Source of the DNA: Hymenobacter sp. DG01
GTDB taxonomy: Bacteria; Bacteroidota; Bacteroidia; Cytophagales; Hymenobacteraceae
NCBI RefSeq assembly: GCF_006352025.1
Contig: NZ_CP040936.1
Coordinates: 1,116,001 to 1,180,000 of the forward strand
Length of the DNA stretch: 64,000 nt
Direction: 5' to 3'
This document shows positions 31,852-41,119 of this stretch, one piece after another. Below the pieces are notes generated by a model that saw only the letters and a program-made list of their open reading frames with translations, searched no databases and was not told where the DNA came from. The first letter of the stretch is position 1, and the number at the start of each line of letters is the position of its first letter. A program made the translations under genes and the position numbers.

Positions 31852-34482
31852 ATGAAGCTTCAATATAGTACCGGCGCGCGCTGCAGCGTGTTTTTGTTGG
31901 CCCTAAGCCTGGTAGCCTGCTCTAAAAAACTCGTGGTTTCTAACCCTGCTACCCCCGCCGCCCCGGTTGCCGTGGTACCCGGCGTCAGCCAGGAGCTGGC
32001 CCAGGACCGCGCCCGCCGCCTTTCCCGCCTGTGCTATGAGCTGCATCTGTTCGTGCCGTCGCGCAAGGAGCAGCCCATTGCCGCCACCGAAACCGTCCGC
32101 TTTCACCTCACGGAGGCCAGCCAGCCCGTGCAGCTCGATTTCAAGGAGCAGCCCGACCACCTGAAAAGCCTGACGGTGAACGGCAAACCCACGGAAATTG
32201 ACTTCCGGCAAGAGCACTTGGTGCTACCCCCCGCCAGCCTGCAAACCGGCCCGAACAAGGTGAAGATTGAGTTTACGGCCGGCAACCAGAGCCTCAACCG
32301 CAACGAGGACTTCCTGTATACCCTGCTGGTGCCCGACCGTGCCCGCACCGTGTTTCCAGTCTTCGACCAGCCCAATCTAAAGGCGTCCTTTCAGCTCACG
32401 CTCACGCTGTCGCCCGAATGGCAAGCCCTGGCCAACGGGCCGCTGCTGGACTCTACCGCCACGGCCGAGAGCAAAACCCTGCGTTTCGCGCCTTCGGACA
32501 CTATTAGCACCTACCTGTTCTCGTTTGCGGCAGGTAAGTTTGAGCGGGTTTCGCGCACGCTGGGGGGTAGGCCGATGCAGTTTCTGCACCGGGAAACCGA
32601 CCAGGACAAGGTGCGGCTGAGTCTGGACCCCATCTTCCAGATTCATGCCGATGCATTGAAGTTTCTGGAGCAGTACACCGCCATTCCATATCCGTTCCGC
32701 AAGTTCGATTTCGTGGCCCTGCCCGATTTCCAGTACGGGGGCATGGAGCACGTGGGCGCCATCGACTACAAAGCCAGCACCCTGTTTCTGGACGAAGGCG
32801 CCACACGTGACCAAGAATTGGCACGGCGTAATCTGATTAATCACGAAACCGCTCACATGTGGTTCGGCGACTTGGTGACCATGCAGTGGTTTAACGACGT
32901 GTGGATGAAGGAGGTGTTTGCCAACTTCATGGCCGATAAGATGAGTAGGGAAAGCACAGAGGGAGAGGAGCAACTTCTCAAGTTTGTGACTGAACATTAC
33001 CCCACAGCTTATAGCGTTGATCGTACAACTGGTGCCAATCCCATCCGCCAAGAGCTGGAAAACTTAAAAGATGCTGGCTCACTTTACGGCAACATCATTT
33101 ACCACAAAGCACCCATCATGATGCGGCAGTTGGAGGGGCTAATGGGTGAGGAACCCTTCCGCTTGGGCTTGCAGGAATACTTGCGCAAATACAGCTTCGG
33201 TAACGCCACTTGGCCCGACCTCATACAAATCCTTGATGCTCGCACCCCCGCTGACCTACAGGCTTGGAACAAAGTGTGGGTAAACCAGCCTGGTCGCCCG
33301 GTTTTCAGTTATGATTTGCAAACAGCAAATGGAAAAATCATTCGATTACAAATCAAGCAAAAGGCTGAAGATGGCTCGGACCGCCTCTGGCCGCAACAAT
33401 TTGATATTACGTTAGTCTATCCAACTGGTGCGCACCATGGCAATGTGAACATGACAAAGGGCACCGTAGACTTACCTTGGGCTACGGGTGAAAAAGTGCC
33501 TAGCTATATAATATTTAATACATATGGGCTTGGCTATGGAGTCTTTCCGGTGCAAAAGGAGCTGATAAAGCAATTACCGACACTAACTGACAAAAGCAGT
33601 GGTTTTACTTACCGGGAGGCTTCCGTACGGGCGTCCATCTATATTGCTCTGTTTGAGAATATGTTGAATGGCCAAGAGAATAAACCACGCCAGTTGCTAG
33701 ATATATACAGAAAGCAGTTGACTGCAGAAGATGAAGAGCTGAACATTAAATTGCTAACGGGCCAGCTGACTGATATGTATTGGAAGCTGCTGAAGCCCGC
33801 GGAGCGCCTGGCTTTGGCGCCGACTTTGGAGAAAGAACTGTGGCAAGCCATGCAGCAAAATCCGGCCGCCAACTCCAAAAAGCTGCTGTTCAAGGCCTAT
33901 CAGTCGGTGGCCCTGACCAAGGGCGCGCAAACGCGCCTCTACCAGATCTGGGACCAGCAGCAGGCCCCCGCGGGCGTGAAACTCACCGAAGACGACTACA
34001 CCGCCCTGGCCCTCGCCTTGGCCGTGCGCGACTACCCCGCCGCTACCCCCATCCTACCCAAGCAACTCACCCGCATCCAGAATCCCGACCGCAAAAAGCG
34101 CATGGAGTTCCTGATGCCCGCCCTCTCGCCCGACGTACAGACGCGCGACGCCTTTTTTGCCTCGCTCAGTGAAGAGAAAAACCGTGAGAAAGAGGCCTGG
34201 GTAACGGCGGCGCTGGCCTACCTGCACCACCCGCTGCGAACTGCTACCTCCGAGAAGTATCTCCCCCAAAGCCTGGCTTTACTCGAAGAAATTCAGCAAA
34301 CCGGCGACATTTTCTTTCCGGCCTCCTGGCTGCAGGCGACGCTGGGTTCCTACCAAACGCCTACCGCCGCCCGCACCGTCCGCGACTTCCTGGCTGCCCA
34401 CCCGAACTACAACCCTAAACTGCGCGCTAAGCTGCTGCAAGCCGCCGATGATGTATTTCGGGCCGAAAAGCTGGTGTTGTAG
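31852..34482 (+). CDS. M1 family aminopeptidase, lipoprotein, with a low-GC centre
   Basis: An 876-residue exported zinc aminopeptidase. The start is the ATG at 31852, giving a lipoprotein signal with lipobox LVAC. GGMEHVGAIDY provides the exopeptidase motif (usually GAMEN), HETAHMWFGD from about residue 331 is the HExxH zinc site, and WMKEVFANF supplies the third ligand, Glu. The ERAP1-like helical C-terminus is complete. The DNA from about 32940 to 33780 is clearly less GC-rich and uses different codons from both flanks (23 G+C in 60 at 33481-33540 against 37 in 60 at 32221-32280), while the frame stays open. This suggests replacement of the middle by a related gene. Confidence 0.93.
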   Translation: MKLQYSTGARCSVFLLALSLVACSKKLVVSNPATPAAPVAVVPGVSQELAQDRARRLSRLCYELHLFVPSRKEQPIAATETVRFHLTEASQPVQLDFKEQPDHLKSLTVNGKPTEIDFRQEHLVLPPASLQTGPNKVKIEFTAGNQSLNRNEDFLYTLLVPDRARTVFPVFDQPNLKASFQLTLTLSPEWQALANGPLLDSTATAESKTLRFAPSDTISTYLFSFAAGKFERVSRTLGGRPMQFLHRETDQDKVRLSLDPIFQIHADALKFLEQYTAIPYPFRKFDFVALPDFQYGGMEHVGAIDYKASTLFLDEGATRDQELARRNLINHETAHMWFGDLVTMQWFNDVWMKEVFANFMADKMSRESTEGEEQLLKFVTEHYPTAYSVDRTTGANPIRQELENLKDAGSLYGNIIYHKAPIMMRQLEGLMGEEPFRLGLQEYLRKYSFGNATWPDLIQILDARTPADLQAWNKVWVNQPGRPVFSYDLQTANGKIIRLQIKQKAEDGSDRLWPQQFDITLVYPTGAHHGNVNMTKGTVDLPWATGEKVPSYIIFNTYGLGYGVFPVQKELIKQLPTLTDKSSGFTYREASVRASIYIALFENMLNGQENKPRQLLDIYRKQLTAEDEELNIKLLTGQLTDMYWKLLKPAERLALAPTLEKELWQAMQQNPAANSKKLLFKAYQSVALTKGAQTRLYQIWDQQQAPAGVKLTEDDYTALALALAVRDYPAATPILPKQLTRIQNPDRKKRMEFLMPALSPDVQTRDAFFASLSEEKNREKEAWVTAALAYLHHPLRTATSEKYLPQSLALLEEIQQTGDIFFPASWLQATLGSYQTPTAARTVRDFLAAHPNYNPKLRAKLLQAADDVFRAEKLVL

Positions 34483-34504
34483 GCTTATATCATCTTCGGT
34501 AGGG

Positions 34505-35005
34505 CTAGGGAAGACTAAGGGTACTCTCGTAGAGCTGGGTGACTAGTTGGTCGCAAGCCGTGCGCACGTCGAGCAGGGCCGTTTCTGCTTCCGAAACGGC
34601 ATGGCCTGTATCAACTCCCTGGAGCAGCCGCCCGAAGGGCTCTTCCACCTCAATGCGGTGAATACCCGCGGCCGTTTTGCCTACTACGAATCGGGCTCCT
34701 AAATCGTCCCAGTAAGCGGAATAGCGAGACGGAAGCTGCAAAAAGTCAGGCTGTGCCAACAAGGCTTTAATGGCCTGCGCTACTGTTGAAGGCAGCACAT
34801 CAGCGAATACGTGCTCGTGCAGTTCATACTTTCCTTGGCACTGGTGGTGATACTGGACCTGAGCAAAGTAGTTGTACAACTTATCTACTGTGAGTACCAC
34901 GCTCAAGTGTCGGGCTGTGAACCCATCGGAGTGCAGATAGAGGAAGATTTCGTTTTCATCCAATACTAGGTTAGGATACCTTGCCGCACTCTCATAGCAT
35001 CTCAT
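34505..35005 (-). CDS. Unknown 166-residue protein coupled to DUF5682
   Basis: No family is recognised. It begins at the ATG at 35005, overlapping the DUF5682 stop by 4 bp (ATGA), so the two are translated together. Further ATGs at 35000 and 34995 lie in a short direct repeat (CTCATAG). The sequence is soluble, mixed alpha/beta, with aromatic clusters (FLYLHSDGF, YNYFAQVQYHHQ) and no membrane segment or signal. Its DNA is less GC-rich than that of DUF5682. It is the last gene of the cluster and meets the M1 aminopeptidase gene end to end. Confidence 0.65.
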   Translation of the reverse strand: MRCYESAARYPNLVLDENEIFLYLHSDGFTARHLSVVLTVDKLYNYFAQVQYHHQCQGKYELHEHVFADVLPSTVAQAIKALLAQPDFLQLPSRYSAYWDDLGARFVVGKTAAGIHRIEVEEPFGRLLQGVDTGHAVSEAETALLDVRTACDQLVTQLYESTLSLP

Positions 35006-37362
35006 AGCAGTGCGGCAGTCGCGCTTTGGCTAGCCGCTGCCGGCTCGACAAGGCCTAATAACTCCCGCAACCCGGGCAACACCCGTAGCCCCCGTTCCAG
35101 GTCGAACTCCGCTTCTGGAGCCGCCGTGGCGGCTGGGCCGCCGTTGGCCAGCGCCAACACCTGCTGGCGCTCCGGCTGGCTGAAATCAGCGAAGGAGCGG
35201 CGCAGCAGGGGCACGGTTTCCTGAAATACTGCTTCATCTAGGCCAGTAAGCCACTGATCGAGCAGGCCGAAGAGCACGCGGTTGTGGATGAGCAGCAGGC
35301 CGCTACCGCGCAGGAAGCCCTCAACCCAGGCCGTGGCATAATCGGTGGGCTGGGCTGGGGCCAGGGCGAGGCCCAGCAGGGTAGCCGTGTCTTCCGGGGC
35401 GAGTTGCTGAGTGTCGAAGAGCAGGCGGGTAGCCACGCCGGCCAGGAGGCCACTGCTGGCCGGCTGGCGCGCAATGAGGTGCAGGGCAGCATACCAATGC
35501 GCCTGCTGGTCCTCGTCGGGGAGCAGGCGAATGGCTTGGTGAGCTGCTTCAATGCGCTCCAGGAGCTGACTGGCCGCGTCCCGGTCGAGGCCGGTGCAGG
35601 CCAGGGGCAGGGAGATGCACAGGCGCTGCACCAGGTGGTGCACTACCTGGGCTACCTGGGCGGTTTCGGTGCGGCGCACATTGCCGTAGCGCAGCACGTT
35701 TACCAGCGGGGGCAGGGCCGTGAGCAGGTGGGCGACGTCGCGGGTGCCGGCGCTCAGGGTTTCCAGGCGGGCCACCAGGCCGGGCAGGGCGGGCGCTAGG
35801 TCAGCGTGCAGAGCCTCTTCCAGTAACTGACTGATCTGGCCCAGGTCGGTGGCTTGGTGGGCGCGGTGGTGGGCCGCGCCGCTGGCGGCGGCCAGAATGG
35901 TATTGCCCCAACGGCCAGCTTCCAGCACGCCCAGCACCATTTCGGGGCGCCACTGCAGCTCCCACACCTCATGGAAGGTGCCGCTCTTGCCCTGCACGCG
36001 CTGGGGCCGGCCCCACCGGATGTTGAGAAGCTGCAGGCGGTGGAGCAGGTGGCTGCGGCCTAGGTCGAGGTCTTTGCGCAGGTCGAGGGCTAGGGTTTTG
36101 TGGGTGGCTTCGGGTTTGAGGCGGAGGGCTTTTTGCTGCTGGGCCAGGTCTTGCTGCAAAGGCGAGGCGGGCAACTCCTCGGGTACTTCACCCAGGGCTT
36201 CTCCAATTACCAGCTGCTGGTGCACCAGGTCCAGGGCCTCGGCGTAGCCACCCCCGAAAATGCTCACGGCCGCTTCTTCCAGCTCCTCAATGCCGGGCAG
36301 GGCCAGTCCGCGCACGGCGGCCAGGGCCTCGGCCAGGCGCACGGCCTCAATGGCGTGGGCCGACGACGCGTCAATCTGCTGGGCCCGCAACAGGTGGGCC
36401 GCCCGCACCATCCAGTGGGTGACTACCCGCTCGTGGGGCTCCTGAAACAGCAGCTCGTACCAGGCCGGCGACAACACCCCTGCCCCGTAGCCCGACTGCC
36501 GAGCCAGGCGCTCGTAGGTCCAGGGTACCCAGGTAGCTTCGGTGGAGGCTTTCTTGAGGCCTTTGAGGCGGGCTTTGTCATCCTTGGCGTAGGCAGGCAG
36601 TACCTCGGCGCGCAGCACGGGCGCGTGCCAGGCTCCGCAGACTACGGCTACCCGCTGGTAGCCCTGCTTGAGGGTAGCGCGCAATGTTTCGCGCATGTAG
36701 GCCTCCCGCAGCAAGGTTTCTTCCGATTCAGGCTGAGCCAGCTCCTCACGCAGGGCCGTCATCATTTGCAGCACTACCTCGAAGGTATCGGCATGGCCGG
36801 CGCTGTGCTCAATGCGTGCTTCCCACCACCGTTCTCCGTCGGTGTAGCCATCTAGGCGGGCCAAGTGGGCAATGGGGTCGAGGTGCAGCGGGGCTTCTTC
36901 GGGAACTGGTGCTTCGGCGGGTTCTGAATTTGTAGCGGGAGCTTCCGCTTCTGGTGGCGCAGGCTCCGAATCAGGTGCTGAGGGCGCTTCGGCAGCTACT
37001 GCAGCCGGTGGCAGCGGCTCGTGCTCCACGGCATCCGGGAGGGCAAAGCGTAGCGTCATCGGCAGGTCGAAGCAGCGCAGGTGGGCGCCGTGCTGCTGGC
37101 ACCACTGCGCCGCCTGCCACTCCGGCGAGAAGTAGGCGAAGGGCAGAAACGTGGCCTGAGCGTGCTGCTTAGGGTTGTAAATGAGTAGGGCCACCGGCGG
37201 CTTCAGCTCCGGGTTAGAAGCCAGCGCCAGGGCCTTTTTCCCATCGGCGGGACACTCCAGCAGTACGATGTCGGGCTGGTAGTCGTCCAGGGCTTTGAGC
37301 AGGGAAGAAGTGCTGCCGGGGCCGTGGTGGCGGATGCCGAAGAGGCGGAGTTCGGAAGGCAT
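35002..37362 (-). CDS. DUF5682 family protein
   Basis: A 786-residue cytoplasmic protein. The N-terminus LRLFGIRHHGPGS and the segment DIVLLECPAD are the family signature, related in form to EreA/ChaN-like folds, and VVCGAWHAPVL near residue 240 is a second conserved block. Residues about 120-165 are a Pro/Glu/Ala-rich linker. The rest is helical. In many genomes DUF5682 sits with a MoxR ATPase, DUF5691, a SWIM protein and a vWA protein, as it does here apart from the displaced vWA gene. The biochemical function is unknown. A 21-codon copy of its start lies at 39208-39273. Confidence 0.88.
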   Translation of the reverse strand: MPSELRLFGIRHHGPGSTSSLLKALDDYQPDIVLLECPADGKKALALASNPELKPPVALLIYNPKQHAQATFLPFAYFSPEWQAAQWCQQHGAHLRCFDLPMTLRFALPDAVEHEPLPPAAVAAEAPSAPDSEPAPPEAEAPATNSEPAEAPVPEEAPLHLDPIAHLARLDGYTDGERWWEARIEHSAGHADTFEVVLQMMTALREELAQPESEETLLREAYMRETLRATLKQGYQRVAVVCGAWHAPVLRAEVLPAYAKDDKARLKGLKKASTEATWVPWTYERLARQSGYGAGVLSPAWYELLFQEPHERVVTHWMVRAAHLLRAQQIDASSAHAIEAVRLAEALAAVRGLALPGIEELEEAAVSIFGGGYAEALDLVHQQLVIGEALGEVPEELPASPLQQDLAQQQKALRLKPEATHKTLALDLRKDLDLGRSHLLHRLQLLNIRWGRPQRVQGKSGTFHEVWELQWRPEMVLGVLEAGRWGNTILAAASGAAHHRAHQATDLGQISQLLEEALHADLAPALPGLVARLETLSAGTRDVAHLLTALPPLVNVLRYGNVRRTETAQVAQVVHHLVQRLCISLPLACTGLDRDAASQLLERIEAAHQAIRLLPDEDQQAHWYAALHLIARQPASSGLLAGVATRLLFDTQQLAPEDTATLLGLALAPAQPTDYATAWVEGFLRGSGLLLIHNRVLFGLLDQWLTGLDEAVFQETVPLLRRSFADFSQPERQQVLALANGGPAATAAPEAEFDLERGLRVLPGLRELLGLVEPAAASQSATAALL

Positions 37363-37390
37363 AAGGGGGTAGGACTACAATAGGGGTAAC

Positions 37391-37873
37391 TCAGGTTTCG
37401 GCAATGCCGCCCATTTCGGCCAGCTGGTTCGCCTCAAACCTGATTTCCAGGCCGTGTTCCGTGTCAAGGCCGTAGCGAATGGACAGGCGGAGCGTTTGTT
37501 CGTCCGTAATACGGAGGTAGGCCACGTCCTGCAAATAAGCAAAATGCTCCTCGGGCGTGCGCAGGTGCAGCACCGAGGCACCCGACTGGGCCGGGTTCTC
37601 ATAGAGGGAAGCATACAGCTCCTGGTAGCGGGCAAAGGTCTGCTGCTGGAGCTCGGGGAGCAGGCGCGGCGCATCCGCAACGAAGGCCTGGAACGTAGCT
37701 GCGTACTCGTCGAGCTGCGCCGGGGAAAGATCGTATTCCTCGTCTTCCTCAAACAGCTCCTCGCCCAGAAACACCTCTACGGGCTGCTCAAAGCCTGGCA
37801 ATACAAACTTCTTTTGCGGCGCCATGCCGGCCCAGCTTTCCTCCACAATTCCCCAGAACGGATGCTTTAGCAT
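37391..37873 (-). CDS. Unknown 160-residue protein, possibly DUF2004/DUF6985-like
   Basis: A small, very acidic cytoplasmic protein beginning MLKHPFWGIVEESWAG. The C-terminal part (LRLSIRYGLDTEHGLEIRF) resembles DUF2004/DUF6985-type proteins, small families frequent near SUKH and other immunity genes. It lies between DUF5682 and a SUKH gene, 28 bp before the DUF5682 start and 7 bp after the SUKH stop, so it is probably cotranscribed. The family call is tentative. Confidence 0.6.
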   Translation of the reverse strand: MLKHPFWGIVEESWAGMAPQKKFVLPGFEQPVEVFLGEELFEEDEEYDLSPAQLDEYAATFQAFVADAPRLLPELQQQTFARYQELYASLYENPAQSGASVLHLRTPEEHFAYLQDVAYLRITDEQTLRLSIRYGLDTEHGLEIRFEANQLAEMGGIAET

Positions 37874-37880
37874 AGATAGT

Positions 37881-38531
37881 TTAGTTATAAGCGGCAGGAG
37901 GTAGCACGCCCTGCCACCGCTCTGCCACGTACCAGATGTTCACGTCAATACTTTCCTCAGGGCTAAGATATTCCTCCCCATCTTCCAGGGCATCGGGCTC
38001 CAAAGTGTAGCGCCCTTGCTCCAGGTCATCCGCAAACTGGGCGAGCAGGGCCGCCACAGATTCGGCCACCTGAAAAACAGATTCGTTTACCTCATCCACA
38101 AAAATAACCTGCCCGTAGGAGCCTGCCGGGGCCGGGTCAAGGTCCACGCACAGCCACGTATGGGAGCCGTCGAAGCTGAGTTGAAGCCAGTAAGGATTCA
38201 ACACGTTATCGGCTTTTACTGAAGCCTGCGCATATACCGGCGGACACAGTTCTGAGTCTTGAGCGCGACTTTGAAAGGCGGCTGCTACCCTCGCCAGGGG
38301 AATAAAGCTCAGGCCGTAGAACAGGCTGCCGAAGTTATCAGCGTCTTCATCTAGGCCGTTGCGCCAGCGGTATAAGGCCTTATAGTCTTCAGGCAGCGGC
38401 TTGCCAACGGCAGCCTCCAGGCCACTCAGCTCGCGTTCGGCAGCGCCATCGTTCAGCGACTCAGTTAGAATTCGCGGGGCGTGGGTGGCCAGCCAGGTTT
38501 CGATTCGGTGGATAGATTCAGATAAGCTCAT
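37881..38531 (-). CDS. SMI1/KNR4 (SUKH) family protein
   Basis: A 216-residue protein of the SUKH superfamily, whose members act as immunity proteins against contact-dependent or polymorphic toxins in many bacteria. The family pattern is clear: ERELSGLEAAVGKPLPEDYKAL, YRWRNGLDED, then SFIPLARVAAAFQ, and a strand-rich centre with SHTWLCVDLDPAPAG. No toxin is nearby. It differs strongly from the SUKH protein at 38627-39199, so the two are not a recent duplication. Confidence 0.85.
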   Translation of the reverse strand: MSLSESIHRIETWLATHAPRILTESLNDGAAERELSGLEAAVGKPLPEDYKALYRWRNGLDEDADNFGSLFYGLSFIPLARVAAAFQSRAQDSELCPPVYAQASVKADNVLNPYWLQLSFDGSHTWLCVDLDPAPAGSYGQVIFVDEVNESVFQVAESVAALLAQFADDLEQGRYTLEPDALEDGEEYLSPEESIDVNIWYVAERWQGVLPPAAYN

Positions 38532-38626
38532 GAGGTAGGGAAAGGGTTGGCCGGGCTACCGGTTTTCGGTTCGGGAAATTGAATGGGGTAGGACGCGGCC
38601 ATAGGCAACGACGCACCGGGAGCAGC

Positions 38627-39199
38627 CTACCCCGCTTCAAATTCCTGCGGAAACCCTTTCGGATGCTCTGGTTCCAGCTCTTCTAATTGCTCATCGGTCA
38701 GCAACATAGATTCGGCGCCGGCTTGCTCGTAGGCCTGTACCACGGCCGCCAGCCAGGCCGTCAGGTCGGGAAACAGCACGGTGCGGGCTTCCCAGTTGTG
38801 CCAGTGCTCTATGATCTGCCCGACCTGGCCGGTGAAGGTGCCGTGCAAATCCACGCAGACATGGTCGCCACCGCCATTTTCCAGGAAGGGCACCCAGGCC
38901 GGATGCCACCAGTTCGCCACGAAGTCGCCATCGGCCAGCAGCTCGTTGTTGATGCGCATGCTTTCGGCCGCGCTATCCAGCGACTGAAGGCAGTTGTTCT
39001 GGAAGAAGCTGTCGTAGCCTTCCTGCCCGTTGTGCCAGCCAAACCACTGCCGCAGCTCCGTCGGCAACACTAGGTTAAACTCCGCCTCAAAAGCGGCCAG
39101 CTCCGCCCCCGTAGCCGGTGGGCCCAGGGTAGCGTAGTACTCCGGCCGGTGCTGTTGGAGCAGGGTATCGAGGCGGTTGAGGAGGGAGGAAAAGGTCAT
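38627..39199 (-). CDS. SMI1/KNR4 (SUKH) family protein
   Basis: A second SUKH protein, 190 residues. ELAAFEAEFNLVLPTELRQWFGWHNG is the core motif (split here: it spans about residues 31-56), with later blocks PAWVPFLENGGGDHVCVDL and GQVGQIIEHWHNWE typical of the Tox-immunity SUKH-1 group. It ends with an acidic tail. It is 94 bp upstream of the first SUKH gene on the same strand; a relic of the DUF5682 start precedes it. Confidence 0.88.
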   Translation of the reverse strand: MTFSSLLNRLDTLLQQHRPEYYATLGPPATGAELAAFEAEFNLVLPTELRQWFGWHNGQEGYDSFFQNNCLQSLDSAAESMRINNELLADGDFVANWWHPAWVPFLENGGGDHVCVDLHGTFTGQVGQIIEHWHNWEARTVLFPDLTAWLAAVVQAYEQAGAESMLLTDEQLEELEPEHPKGFPQEFEAG

Positions 39200-39207
39200 G
39201 CGGTTAA

Positions 39208-39273
39208 TTAGAAGCAGTGGCTGCTGGTGAAGTCGTGGTGGCGGATGCTAAAGAGGCGGAGTTCGGTGGGCAT
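39208..39273 (-). pseudogene. Relic of the DUF5682 gene start
   Basis: The minus strand from the ATG at 39273 reads MPTELRLFSIRHHDF and stops after 21 codons. The intact DUF5682 protein at 35002-37362 starts MPSELRLFGIRHHGP. At the DNA level CGTGGTGGCGGATGC and AAGAGGCGGAGTTCGG are shared on the plus strand. So the first 40-45 bases of that gene exist twice, on either side of the block with the SUKH and 160-residue genes. Confidence 0.75.
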
Positions 39274-39287
39274 GGGACAAAGTTTTC

Positions 39288-39995
39288 TTACGATTGACCC
39301 CAGGCAAACTGGCAATTGGTAAAGTCGCGGCGGCGGAGGGCGTCGCGGTCAATCAGCACGCTGAACACACCCTCGTCGTTGAAATCTTCGCCCACTTGTA
39401 GTAGCAGTATTTGGTCGGAGAAGGTTATGGCTTTGATTTCTTCCTCTGACAGCTGGCAATGGGTATATATACCGAACAGCTTGGATTTCTTGCTGCCGGC
39501 GAAGTCGTTCCAGCCGGGCCAGTCATCCTCGTCATCCTCCTCCCCTGGACCATAACGCTCGGCCAGGGTTTCCGTTTCCGCGAAAAACCGGCCGATCAGC
39601 CGGCCTTCAAAGAAATTGTCCTCGTGTTCCTGCACGGTGCGCACCAACTGCTCGTTGGGTACATCGGCATAGAACACTATGCCTTGAGTGGTCGTGATAT
39701 CGGCGAAAAAGTAGAGCTGGCCGGAAGTGGGCAGCAGGCCCGACGGGTCATGCGGGGCTACCTGGCTCAGGTCGAGTTGGGCGGCAAAGCGCAGGCCATC
39801 GGGCGGAGCCATGCCAGGCGGCAAATCGACAACTGGCCCACCGTAGCGGGCAAGGCCCAGTGGAATGTCCAGCTCGGTGTGCTTCACATATTCGCCTGAT
39901 TCCAGTAGAATTGGCTGGAACTGAATGGAGGCCCCATAATAGCGTGGCCCCGTCGGGGTGAAACGGATGATGTCGAAAGCGGCATCTTGATGCAT
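39288..39995 (-). CDS. DUF1963 family protein (YwqG-like)
   Basis: A 235-residue soluble protein. The pattern ARYGGPVVDLPPG, LRFAAQLDLSQV, and SGQLYFFADI is that of DUF1963/YwqG proteins, in which a beta-rich repeat begins with Gly-Gly-x-P and ends with LYFF. The function is unknown; the family is often seen in toxin-immunity islands next to SUKH genes. It stands between the MoxR ATPase (26 bp) and the DUF5682 relic on the same strand. Confidence 0.8.
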   Translation of the reverse strand: MHQDAAFDIIRFTPTGPRYYGASIQFQPILLESGEYVKHTELDIPLGLARYGGPVVDLPPGMAPPDGLRFAAQLDLSQVAPHDPSGLLPTSGQLYFFADITTTQGIVFYADVPNEQLVRTVQEHEDNFFEGRLIGRFFAETETLAERYGPGEEDDEDDWPGWNDFAGSKKSKLFGIYTHCQLSEEEIKAITFSDQILLLQVGEDFNDEGVFSVLIDRDALRRRDFTNCQFAWGQS

Positions 39996-40021
39996 AATAA
40001 GCTGTTATAGTCTTTAATTCC

Positions 40022-41119
40022 TTACTCCACCACCTCCCGGCATGCGCGGTAGAGGTCTTTCCAACCGTCGCGCTCTTTTACTACGGTTTCCAGGTATTCC
40101 AGCCATACCACGCGGTCCTGGACGGGGTCTTTGATGACGGCGCCGGTGAGACCGGCGGCGAGGTCGGCGGCTTGCAGGGTGCCGTCGCCGAAGTAGGCGG
40201 CCAGGGCCAGGCCACTGTTGAGCACGGAAATGGCCTCGCCGGTGCTGAGGGTGCCGCTGGGGCTCTTGAGCTTGGTTTTACCGTTCTCCGTCACGCCCGA
40301 GCGCAGCTCCCGGAAGATGGTCACGAGGCGGCTGATTTGCTCCAGGGCCGCCGTGGTTTCGGGCAGCTGCAGGGCCCGGCCGGTTTTCTCCACCCGCGAG
40401 TGCACAATCTGCACTTCCTCGGCAATGGAGGTGGGTAGGGGGAGCACCACGGTGTTGAAGCGGCGGCGCAGGGCGCTGCTCAGCTCGTTCACGCCTTTGT
40501 CCCGGTCGTTGGCGGTAGCAATGACGTTGAAGCCGCGGGCGGCCTGCACCTCGGTGGCTAGCTCCGGCACGGGCAGCACCTTTTCGGAGAGGACGGTGAT
40601 GAGCGTATCCTGCACGTCGGAGGGGATACGGGTAAGTTCTTCCAGGCGCACCATGCTGCCTTCCTGCATGCCCTTGAGCAGGGGCGAGGGCACCAGGGCA
40701 GCCGGGGAAGGGCCCTCGGCAATGAGGCGGGCGTAGTTCCAGGAATAGCGGATGGCATCTTCAGAGGTGCCCGCCGTGCCCTGAATCAGCAGGTTGGAGT
40801 GCCCGCTGATGGCCGCCGTGAGGTGCTCCGAAACCCAGCTTTTGGCTGTGCCCGGCACACCCAGCAGCAGCAGGGCGCGGTCGGTGGCGAGGGTTGCCAC
40901 GGCAATTTCCATCAGTCGCCGCTGCCCGATGTACTTGGGCTCAATCACGAAACCATTATCCAGGGTACCGCCCAGCAGGTACGTCACCACGGCCCAGGGC
41001 GAGAGCTGCCAGTTAGTGGGCTTGGGTCGGTCGTCGAGGGCTTTGAGGGCGGCGAGTTCTTCGGCGTATTGCACCTCAGCGTGGGGCCGCAGGATATCGG
41101 AGGACGAATTTAAAGCCAT
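40022..41119 (-). CDS. MoxR-type AAA+ ATPase
   Basis: A 365-residue cytoplasmic ATPase. Walker A is GVPGTAKS near residue 87, Walker B MVRLEELTR near 155, sensor 1 ATAND near 205, and the arginine finger region SSALRRRFN near 218. MoxR ATPases usually pair with a vWA protein to remodel or insert metal into targets. Here the vWA partner is probably the protein encoded at 12795-13916. It precedes the immunity-like genes and DUF5682 on the same strand; a family B element separates it from DUF5691. Confidence 0.93.
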   Translation of the reverse strand: MALNSSSDILRPHAEVQYAEELAALKALDDRPKPTNWQLSPWAVVTYLLGGTLDNGFVIEPKYIGQRRLMEIAVATLATDRALLLLGVPGTAKSWVSEHLTAAISGHSNLLIQGTAGTSEDAIRYSWNYARLIAEGPSPAALVPSPLLKGMQEGSMVRLEELTRIPSDVQDTLITVLSEKVLPVPELATEVQAARGFNVIATANDRDKGVNELSSALRRRFNTVVLPLPTSIAEEVQIVHSRVEKTGRALQLPETTAALEQISRLVTIFRELRSGVTENGKTKLKSPSGTLSTGEAISVLNSGLALAAYFGDGTLQAADLAAGLTGAVIKDPVQDRVVWLEYLETVVKERDGWKDLYRACREVVE

